Below are positions 1-4,946 of a stretch of DNA of 9,513 nucleotides, piece after piece. The translations under genes and the position numbers were made by a program. The stretch spans positions 1 through 9,513 of the forward strand of contig CAIRYF010000113.1 in the NCBI GenBank assembly GCA_903882725.1, written 5' to 3'. This DNA comes from an uncultured Simplicispira sp. (GTDB lineage: Bacteria; Pseudomonadota; Gammaproteobacteria; Burkholderiales; Burkholderiaceae_C). Under the pieces are notes generated by a model. The model saw only the letters and a program-made list of their open reading frames with translations. It was not told the DNA's origin and searched no databases. The first letter of the stretch is position 1, and each line of letters opens with the position of its first letter.

Positions 1-58
1 CTCAAATAGGTCTCAAGCCCCTGTCTGGCAAGCGCTTGCAGCTTTTGTTTTGATAGTG
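1..58 (-). repeat. Dispersed ~58-bp repeat, intergenic copy (copy A)
   Basis: Read on the minus strand, this stretch aligns without gaps over 58 columns to two segments inside genes: 888-945 in thiL and 5862-5919 in cca. By hand count the identities are about 35/58 and 41/58. Shared blocks are ACTATCAA, AGCTG, a GCGC-type centre, GGCT and a TTTG end. It holds a perfect 12-base palindrome, GCAAGCGCTTGC, at 28-39. It lies just downstream of the pgpA stop, so it is probably non-coding here and could also sit in the 3' end of the pgpA transcript. The window edge cuts at the repeat boundary, so it may extend further left. From memory it resembles a short repeat common in Comamonadaceae genomes. 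Confidence 0.6.
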
Positions 59-85
59 TTGATAAAGGGGATGACGAGGGTGACA

Positions 86-622
86 TTAGAAGAACCTCCA
101 TACGGCAATCACGAGCAATGTGCAAAACGCCGCCACAAAGTCGTCAAACAAAATGCCCCAGCCGCCGCGCCAGCCAAAGCCTTTGAAGACGCCGTCAGCC
201 CAGCCCACTGGGCCGGGTTTGGCTGCATCAAAAAAGCGAAACAACACAAAAGCCGTCAGTTGACCCCAAAACCCCATCGGCATGGCCAGCCACAGCACCA
301 GCCAAAAGGCAACGATTTCGTCCCAGACGATGGGGCCAGGGTCAGACACACGCATATGTTGCGCCGTGACGGTGCAGGCCCACCAGCCGCCCAAGGTGGA
401 CAGGGCAATTACCAAGCCAATGCGCAGCGGGTTCAGGTGTTGCAGCAGCAGCACATACGTCAGCCAGCCCCACAGCGTGCCAGCGGTGCCGGGGGCAATG
501 CGGCTCAGGCCGCTGCCAAAGCCCAAGGCAATGCAGTGCGCCGGGTGGAGCATTAAAAAACGCAGGCCAGGGCGTGTGATTGGTGGCGCGATGGGCGCCG
601 CTGCGGCAGAGGGGCTGTACAT
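86..622 (-). CDS. pgpA: Phosphatidylglycerophosphatase A
   Basis: This inner-membrane enzyme removes phosphate from phosphatidylglycerophosphate to give phosphatidylglycerol. The 178-residue protein is close to the E. coli PgpA length as I recall it (about 172). Visible family motifs are GFGSGLS..APGT (residues 34-46), a block ending IVWDE (98-102), FRFFD with a following KPGPV (128-139), and GWGILFDD (154-161), which carries the acidic pair that probably binds metal. Several hydrophobic stretches (about 49-82, 103-130, 162-176) fit a multi-helix membrane protein. I chose the ATG at 620-622 because it gives an N-terminal extension of family-like length; a later ATG at 551-553 would remove it. 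No strong ribosome-binding site is visible at either. Arg41 stands where I recall proline in E. coli. It follows thiL with a 43-base gap, so the two are probably co-transcribed, an arrangement common in proteobacteria. The reading frame stays open upstream, but that part overlaps thiL and is not gene-like. Confidence 0.93.
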   Translation of the reverse strand: MYSPSAAAAPIAPPITRPGLRFLMLHPAHCIALGFGSGLSRIAPGTAGTLWGWLTYVLLLQHLNPLRIGLVIALSTLGGWWACTVTAQHMRVSDPGPIVWDEIVAFWLVLWLAMPMGFWGQLTAFVLFRFFDAAKPGPVGWADGVFKGFGWRGGWGILFDDFVAAFCTLLVIAVWRFF

Positions 623-665
623 GGCGCTGATTCTAGGAGCGCCACCGATATCGGGTGTGCTCGCC

Positions 666-1640
666 TCAGGCAAAGTGGTCAAACGAGGCGTAGCGCTGCA
701 CCACCTGCTGGCCGTGGGCGTTGATGAGACGCAGGCCCGGCGCAGCTTCAATTTGGCCGATGCGCGCCACCGGCGTGTTGCTGGCCTGCGCGGCAGCAGC
801 GACAGCGCTGCGCTGCGTCGGGGCGGCGGTGAACAGCAGTTCGTAATCGTCGCCACCGGCCAAGGTGCATTGTGGTAACAATTCAGTGCCAAATTGGCCT
901 GTAGCCTTTATATCTTCTGCACTTACAGCTATCAAATTGATAGTTTTTGAGATGTCCACACAAGCCCCCACGCCCGACGCACGCAGGATGTGCCCCAAGT
1001 CGCCAAGCAGGCCGTCGCTGACATCAATGGCGCTGCGCGCTATAGCGCGCAGCGCTTGGCCCAAAGCGACGCGCGGGGTGGGCGCTTCTAGGCGCTGGCG
1101 GGCGCTGGCCAAGGCGGGCGCTGCCAGCGTGATGCGCCCTTGCAGCGCCTCAAGTGCCAAACGCGCATCACCCAGCGTGCCGCTGGCGTAGATGTCGTCG
1201 CCGACACGCGCGCCGCTGCGCAACAGGGCTTGGCCAGCGGGCACTTCGCCCAGCACGGTGATGCAAATGTTGAGTGGCCCTTGCGTGGTATCGCCGCCGA
1301 TCAGCTCGCAGCCGTGGGCATCGGCCAGCGCCAGCAAGCCGCGCGCAAACGGGTCAAGCCAGGCGGCATCAATGCACGGCAAAGACAGCGCCAGCGTGCA
1401 AGCCAGCGGGCGCGCACCGCAAGCGGCCAGGTCAGATAGATTGACCGCCAGCGCTTTATGGCCGAGGCGCTCGGGGTTGGTGTTGGCAAAAAAGTGCCGA
1501 CCCTCCACCAGCATATCGCTCGATACTGCCAGCTGCATTCCGGGCGTGGGCACCAACAACGCGCAGTCGTCGCCCACGCCAAGCGCGGCGCGCTGCACCG
1601 GGCGCGTGAAGTAATGCGCAATCAGGTCGAATTCACCCAT
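666..1640 (-). CDS. thiL: Thiamine-monophosphate kinase
   Basis: This cytosolic enzyme phosphorylates thiamine monophosphate with ATP to give thiamine pyrophosphate, the last step of the pathway. The 324-residue product matches the family length (E. coli about 325). Motifs in order are MGEFDLI (1-7), GVGDDCALL (21-29), the metal/ATP segment SSDMLVEGRHF (40-50), KALAVNLSDLAACGA (62-76), IGGDTTQGP (114-122), RSGARVGD (141-148), SAIDVSDGL (203-211), AGGDDYELLF (261-270) and a DHF ending near the C-terminus. I chose the ATG at 1638-1640 because E. coli ThiL starts almost at the same GEF motif; an in-frame ATG at 1665-1667 would add nine residues. Neither start has a clear Shine-Dalgarno sequence. 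Residues about 232-252, just before the GGDDYEL motif, are encoded by a copy of a dispersed repeat (888-945). That interval seems several residues longer than in E. coli, although all catalytic motifs remain, so the protein is probably active. It is the first gene of the thiL-pgpA pair. Confidence 0.95.
   Translation of the reverse strand: MGEFDLIAHYFTRPVQRAALGVGDDCALLVPTPGMQLAVSSDMLVEGRHFFANTNPERLGHKALAVNLSDLAACGARPLACTLALSLPCIDAAWLDPFARGLLALADAHGCELIGGDTTQGPLNICITVLGEVPAGQALLRSGARVGDDIYASGTLGDARLALEALQGRITLAAPALASARQRLEAPTPRVALGQALRAIARSAIDVSDGLLGDLGHILRASGVGACVDISKTINLIAVSAEDIKATGQFGTELLPQCTLAGGDDYELLFTAAPTQRSAVAAAAQASNTPVARIGQIEAAPGLRLINAHGQQVVQRYASFDHFA
888..945 (-). repeat. Dispersed ~58-bp repeat inside thiL (copy B)
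   Basis: Read on the minus strand, this segment starts AACTATCAATTTGATAGCTG and ends CAATTTGGC. It aligns without gaps to copy A (about 35/58) and copy C (about 36/58). It includes a perfect inverted repeat, CTATCAA-T-TTGATAG. It is AT-rich (22 of 58 bases are G or C by hand count) within GC-rich flanks, which suggests a foreign insert. It is fully in frame and encodes thiL residues about 232-252, including the peptide TINLIAVSAEDIK. Confidence 0.65.
1030..1055. repeat. 26-bp perfect palindrome within thiL
   Basis: The 26 bases are identical to their reverse complement, centred on GCTATAGC between 1042 and 1043. On the minus strand they encode ALRAIARSA of the conserved region before the SAIDVSDGL motif. 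The related E. coli protein has a similar peptide here, so protein constraint and high GC may explain it. It has no loop and no T-run, so it is not a typical terminator. Confidence 0.6.
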
Positions 1641-1900
1641 GGTGTTGCTGCGGATGACAGCGTCCATTGGGCAAGGGTGGGGGCAAGCGTGTTGGCGACG
1701 GCGTAGGCATTGGCGGCAGATTGCGAGGGCGCAAAACAGGAAAGGGCATCAAAAGTTTGTCGCAAAATTCAGTGCTGTGTTGATGATACCGTGGCGGCTA
1801 TGGAGGGGCGGTGCCGCCTTTTGTGCGCTGTGTGGGCGGTCTGAGCGCCTGTAAAAACAGGGGCGCTGATTTTTTTGGACACTATCTTGAAAGTTTTTTC
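1641..1900. other. Divergent intergenic region between thiL and panE
   Basis: These 260 bases separate two divergent starts and should hold the promoters of the thiL-pgpA pair and of panE. I find no convincing gene on either strand and no clear sigma70 promoter pair: a TTGTCG at 1757-1762 has no good -10 box at normal spacing. A small GGCG-GTGC-CGCC hairpin followed by TTTT lies near 1807-1822. A stronger terminator-like hairpin at 1844-1876 is listed separately. The first 27 bases (1641-1667) would become coding if thiL starts at its upstream ATG. Confidence 0.6.
1844..1876 (+). terminator. Intrinsic-terminator-like hairpin in the panE leader
   Basis: On the plus strand, AGCGCC (1844-1849) pairs with GGCGCT (1862-1867). 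TGT (1850-1852) pairs with ACA (1857-1859) across a two-G bulge, leaving an AAAA loop. A run of seven T (1870-1876) follows two bases after the stem. It lies 24 bases before the panE ATG and no plus-strand gene precedes it, so it may attenuate panE expression or block read-through from upstream. The structure is seen directly; the regulatory role is inference. Confidence 0.5.
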
Positions 1901-2842
1901 ATGCAAATTGCCGTTATGGGTGCCGGTGCGGTGGGTTGTTATTACGGCGCACTGCTGGCGCGGGCCGGGCACGATGTGACGCTGATCGCCCGCCCGGCCC
2001 ACGTCCACGCCATCACCCAAGCTGGCGGCCTGTGGTTACAAACCGACGCTGGCCAAGAATGCATTGCCGTGCGCGCCAGCACCGAGGCCAGCGCGGTGCG
2101 TGGCGCGCAGTGGATACTGTTTTGCGTCAAGTCCACGGACACCGACAGCGCTGGCCGTGCCATGGCAGCGCACTTGGACACCGGCACTGTAGTGCTGAGT
2201 TTGCAAAACGGCGTGGACAACGCCGAGCGCCTGCAAGCCATCTTGGGGCAGGCCGTGCTGCCTAGCGTGGTGTATGTCGCCAGCACCATGGTCGCACCCG
2301 GCCATGTGCGCCACCTGGGGCGCGGTGAACTGGTGCTGGGGTCGGGGCCCGCCAGTGGGGCCATTGCCAGCACCTTGCGCAACGCGGGCATTGCGGTAGA
2401 CATATCGGCCAACGTGGTTGGCGCGCTGTGGGCCAAACTGGTGCTCAACTGCGTTTACAACCCGCTATCGGCCATCACCCGCCTGCCTTACGGGGCCATC
2501 GTCGCCTGCCCCGGCTTGGATGTGGCGCAGGTCATGGCCGATGTGGTGCAAGAGTGCCAGGCGGTGGCGCAGGCCTGCGGTATCGTCTTACCAGACGATG
2601 TATTGGCCAGCACCTTGGCATTGGCGCACACCATGGGGCAGCAATACTCATCCACCGCACAAGACTTGGCGCGTGGCAAGCGCAGCGAAATCGACCACCT
2701 CAACGGTTTCATTGCGCGCCAAGGTGCAGCGCTGGGCATTGCCACGCCAACCAACCGACTGCTGTACACGCTGGTGCGTCTGCTAGAGCAGCATTTGCCG
2801 CACGAGGCAGGCGTACAGATACACAGCAGCATCAAAGTTTGA
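1901..2842 (+). CDS. panE: 2-dehydropantoate 2-reductase (ketopantoate reductase)
   Basis: This cytosolic enzyme reduces ketopantoate to pantoate with NADPH, feeding pantothenate and coenzyme A synthesis. The 313 residues fit the ApbA/PanE family. The N-terminal Rossmann fold shows GAGAVG at 7-12, VKS at 76-78 (Lys77) and QNGVDN at 102-107. The C-terminal helical domain shows WAKLVLNCVYNPL at 177-189, with the likely catalytic Lys179 and conserved Asn183 and Asn187, then SSTAQDL at 250-256 and EIDHLNGF at 263-270 with the conserved Glu263. I chose the ATG at 1901 because it starts directly at the nucleotide-binding strand; the open frame upstream reads through the leader hairpin and has no family content. 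A weak GAAAG lies about 7 bases upstream. Other ApbA-family reductases use different substrates, but the catalytic residues support ketopantoate reductase. It is divergent from thiL and 178 bases from the next gene, so it may be transcribed alone. Confidence 0.9.
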   Translation: MQIAVMGAGAVGCYYGALLARAGHDVTLIARPAHVHAITQAGGLWLQTDAGQECIAVRASTEASAVRGAQWILFCVKSTDTDSAGRAMAAHLDTGTVVLSLQNGVDNAERLQAILGQAVLPSVVYVASTMVAPGHVRHLGRGELVLGSGPASGAIASTLRNAGIAVDISANVVGALWAKLVLNCVYNPLSAITRLPYGAIVACPGLDVAQVMADVVQECQAVAQACGIVLPDDVLASTLALAHTMGQQYSSTAQDLARGKRSEIDHLNGFIARQGAALGIATPTNRLLYTLVRLLEQHLPHEAGVQIHSSIKV

Positions 2843-3020
2843 ACGGGCTTTTGGCTTCCCTCTGGCGCACGATTGGCACGACAATGCGTTACACCCGGGC
2901 ACACTTGACTTATGCCCTGACCCTGACCCTGATTTTTATCCATAGCCACCTACTCCACCCCGTGCAGCGCTACACCATTGCCCTTCGTTGTGTATTGCCA
3001 TTGCCTGCAGGATCGATGCC
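2843..3020 (+). promoter_or_regulatory. Spacer upstream of the SPOR-protein gene; tentative promoter
   Basis: These 178 bases contain no gene I can support. A TTGACT at 2905-2910 matches a sigma70 -35 box in five of six positions, but the best downstream candidates for a -10 (TGATTT or the TTTATCCATA stretch, about 2930-2944) are weak or wrongly spaced. Three tandem CCCTGA units occupy 2915-2932. AGGA at 3009-3012, eight bases before the ATG at 3021, is a good ribosome-binding site and decides the start of the next gene. Confidence 0.3.
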
Positions 3021-4463
3021 ATGCCCCCACCGCGTTCCTTAACCAACAGTTCCTTTGCCGATGCTTTGGGGTTGCCCTCCGCAGCCAACAGCAGCGCCAC
3101 TACTGCGCTTTACAGCGCGGCCTTGGGGCCCGTGCAACAGTCGCGTTATTTGGCGCTGTTTGAGCGCTTTGACCGCGCTGGACGCGCCCCCTTGGGCTGG
3201 AACCCGATTGCCAGCTTGGTCACCCTCGACTGGATGGCGCTGCACTATATGTGGGGTGCCGCGCTGGTCTATTTGGCGCTGATTGAAGGGATGGGACTGG
3301 TTTTGTTTGGCATTGCCCGGCCCATGCTAAATATGCCCCAAACCATCGAGTACGGGCTGTTTGCTGGCTTGGCCATCTTTGCTCTGGCGCTGCCCGGGGT
3401 GTTTGGCGATGCCCTGTTGCACACCGAAATTCGCAAGCGCATCACCCGCGCCATAGCCACCGCCCCCTCCTTGCCCGAAGCCTGCGCCCTGCTAGAGCGC
3501 CAAGCCAGCAGCCAGCCACGGCTGCGCAAAATTGCCGCTATCCATGTGCTGTTGTTGATAGCTTTGGTTGTTGGGCTGGTCTTGATGCGCCCCAACCTTT
3601 GGGGTGGTGCCACCGGCACCAGTACCAGTACCAGCACAGAGCCAACGTCGGCACTGTCTGGCAAAGTCGAACAAATCGGCACCGTGCCAGCCACGCTGCC
3701 CGGCCTACTCAGCCCCTCCTTGCCCCCACAACCCCAGCCTCTGACCGGCCCCGCTGCGCCGCCGCCCGAGCCTGCACCGGCACCGGCACCGGCACCGGCA
3801 CCTGCGCCCACCCCAGCGCCCCCACCCCCCGCAGAGCCAGCACCCGCGCCACCAGCACCCTTGCCCGCCATGGCGTTGGCCCCCACGCCAGCATCCAAAC
3901 CGGCACCCATGCCAGCGCCAACCCACCAAACCACGCCCGCCAAGGCAGAGAAAAAAGTCCACAGTAAAACGCCTGCAGCCAAAGCACCGCCGACAGTGGC
4001 AGAGAAGCTGCCAGCCAAAGTACCAGCTAAATTGCCTGAAAAAGAGTCGATCCAAGCAACCAAAAAAGTAGCGGACAAAGCCTCCGCCAAGTTGCGTAAA
4101 AAAATGGCCGCGCCCCCTGTGGCTGCGCCCAAAACGCCCCCTGCCAACGCCAACGCCAACGCCAACGCCAGCGCCAGCGCCAGCGCCAGCAGCGCTGACA
4201 GCGACCTGCCGGTGGTCGGCAGCGCTGCTGGCCACTACCTCAACGTGGGTGTATTTGCCGAAGTCGGCAACGCCCGCCGCGCCCAAGCCAAGCTGCTTAA
4301 CGTCGGCCTGCCCGCCTTTCGCCAGACCGTCAGCGGCCCCAAAGGCGAATACATCCGCGTGCGCGTAGGCCCCTACAACAGCGCTGCCGAGGCCCAAAAA
4401 GCCACCCAGCAAATTCGCCGCATGGGCCTAGAAGCCGTCCCCTTCCAGCAGCGCGCGCGTTAA
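3021..4463 (+). CDS. Three-helix inner-membrane protein with Pro/Ala-rich linker and C-terminal SPOR domain
   Basis: I do not recognise a named orthologue of this 480-residue protein. Its C-terminal part (about 404-478; GHYLNVGVF, then GEYIRVRVGPY near 442-452) is a SPOR domain, a family that binds glycan strands stripped of stem peptides, often at the septum. The N-terminal part has FERFDRAGRAPLGWNP (47-62) and three hydrophobic helices at about 73-99, 110-131 and 170-190, and loosely recalls DUF2628-type proteins. The positive loop HTEIRKRITR (134-143) between helices 2 and 3 predicts an inside N-terminus and a periplasmic C-terminus, which suits SPOR. Between them lies a long low-complexity linker: Thr/Ser-rich (198-206), Pro/Ala-rich (about 233-302), Lys/Ala-rich (about 305-365), then Asn/Ala and Ser/Ala repeats (375-391). 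I chose the ATG at 3021 for its AGGA site over an upstream TTG at 2988. A role in cell division or envelope maintenance is inference. Confidence 0.82.
   Translation: MPPPRSLTNSSFADALGLPSAANSSATTALYSAALGPVQQSRYLALFERFDRAGRAPLGWNPIASLVTLDWMALHYMWGAALVYLALIEGMGLVLFGIARPMLNMPQTIEYGLFAGLAIFALALPGVFGDALLHTEIRKRITRAIATAPSLPEACALLERQASSQPRLRKIAAIHVLLLIALVVGLVLMRPNLWGGATGTSTSTSTEPTSALSGKVEQIGTVPATLPGLLSPSLPPQPQPLTGPAAPPPEPAPAPAPAPAPAPTPAPPPPAEPAPAPPAPLPAMALAPTPASKPAPMPAPTHQTTPAKAEKKVHSKTPAAKAPPTVAEKLPAKVPAKLPEKESIQATKKVADKASAKLRKKMAAPPVAAPKTPPANANANANASASASASSADSDLPVVGSAAGHYLNVGVFAEVGNARRAQAKLLNVGLPAFRQTVSGPKGEYIRVRVGPYNSAAEAQKATQQIRRMGLEAVPFQQRAR
3774..3802 (+). repeat. Hexanucleotide tandem repeat (GCACCG)
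   Basis: There are four exact GCACCG units (3774-3797) and a fifth partial one, encoding Ala-Pro alternation in the linker of the SPOR protein. Gain or loss of a unit keeps the frame and changes only linker length. Confidence 0.85.
4143..4190 (+). repeat. Hexanucleotide tandem repeat (4x GCCAAC then 4x GCCAGC)
   Basis: Eight perfect units of GCCARC run in tandem: four GCCAAC (4143-4166) followed by four GCCAGC (4167-4190). They encode alternating Ala-Asn and then Ala-Ser just before the SPOR domain. The block switch at one position suggests expansion by slippage after a single A-to-G change. Length variants would stay in frame. Confidence 0.9.
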
Positions 4464-4492
4464 CACAAGCGTTAATACAAAGAAAGCCCGCT

Positions 4493-4930
4493 ATGACCGA
4501 AGCCCTGCACATCGTTTGCCCGCACTGCCACACCACCAACCGCGTGCAGTCAGCCCAACTGACCAGCGCGCCCGACTGCGGCAGTTGCCACCAGCCGCTG
4601 TTTGTGGGCGCACCGCTCGAACTCGACGCCACCAGCTTTGCCAAACACGTGCAGCGCAACCACATTCCAGTGCTGGTCGATTTTTGGGCACCGTGGTGCG
4701 GCCCGTGCCGCCAGATGGCACCGGCTTACGCCCAAGCCGCTGGCCAGTTAGAGCCGCAAATGCGCTTGGCCAAGCTCAACACCGAAGCGCATCCGCAGCT
4801 GGCCGCGCCCTACCACATCCGCAGTATTCCGACGATGGTGTTGTTCAAGGGCGGTAAAGAAGCCGCGCGTATTTCTGGCGCGCTGAGTGCCGCTGACATC
4901 GTGCGTTGGGTGCAGTCGGTGCCGGCCTGA
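4493..4930 (+). CDS. trxC: Thioredoxin 2 (zinc-ribbon thioredoxin)
   Basis: This is a cytosolic thiol-disulfide reductase. The 145 residues show the TrxC layout: an N-terminal zinc ribbon with CPHC (Cys9, Cys12) and CGSC (Cys29, Cys32), then a thioredoxin fold with the active site WCGPC (68-72) after VDFWAP and the cis-proline in SIPT (Pro113). The zinc pair separates it from TrxA. The start is supported by AGAAAG at 4481-4486, six bases before the ATG. It follows the SPOR-protein gene by 29 bases and is probably transcribed with it, although no functional link is obvious. In E. coli trxC belongs to the OxyR regulon; I see no convincing OxyR site here. Its stop codon lies within a hairpin shared with the convergent cca gene. 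Confidence 0.95.
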   Translation: MTEALHIVCPHCHTTNRVQSAQLTSAPDCGSCHQPLFVGAPLELDATSFAKHVQRNHIPVLVDFWAPWCGPCRQMAPAYAQAAGQLEPQMRLAKLNTEAHPQLAAPYHIRSIPTMVLFKGGKEAARISGALSAADIVRWVQSVPA

Positions 4931-4946
4931 TCAAGCCTGATCAGGC
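4925..4946. terminator. Hairpin shared by convergent trxC and cca, containing both stop codons
   Basis: GCCTGATCA (4925-4933) pairs perfectly with TGATCAGGC (4938-4946) around an AGCC loop. The trxC stop TGA (4928-4930) and the cca stop (4941-4943 on the minus strand) sit at matching positions in the two arms. No T-run follows on either strand, so it is at best a bidirectional or partial terminator, or an RNA 3'-end stabiliser. The arms also form a direct repeat of GCCTGATCA. Confidence 0.55.

Noticed and set aside
623..892. Open-frame N-terminal extension of pgpA into thiL on the minus strand.
   Set aside because: It overlaps the thiL 3' coding region in another frame, has arginine- and serine-rich shadow composition, and no PgpA family match; the ATG at 622 gives normal length.
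1639..1854. Small plus-strand open frame of about 71 residues in the thiL-panE intergenic region.
   Set aside because: It has no ribosome-binding site, starts inside the thiL start region, has arginine/tryptophan-rich shadow composition, and ends inside the leader hairpin.
2915..2932. Three tandem CCCTGA units upstream of the SPOR-protein gene as an operator.
   Set aside because: Three units of a simple hexamer with no matching sites elsewhere in the window is weak; it is mentioned only in the spacer description.
3545..3600. A possible further copy of the dispersed repeat (TTGATAGCT followed by GTTGTTGGGC) in the SPOR-protein gene.
   Set aside because: Only about ten bases around TTGATAGCT match well, the rest needs gaps, and the sequence encodes a transmembrane helix whose Leu/Ile/Val codons explain it.
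3705..4412. Long minus-strand open frames opposite the SPOR-protein linker, rich in Gly, Ala and Val.
   Set aside because: They are antisense to GCC/CCC/ACC-rich repeats and have only low-complexity glycine/alanine content, while the plus frame encodes a recognisable SPOR domain.
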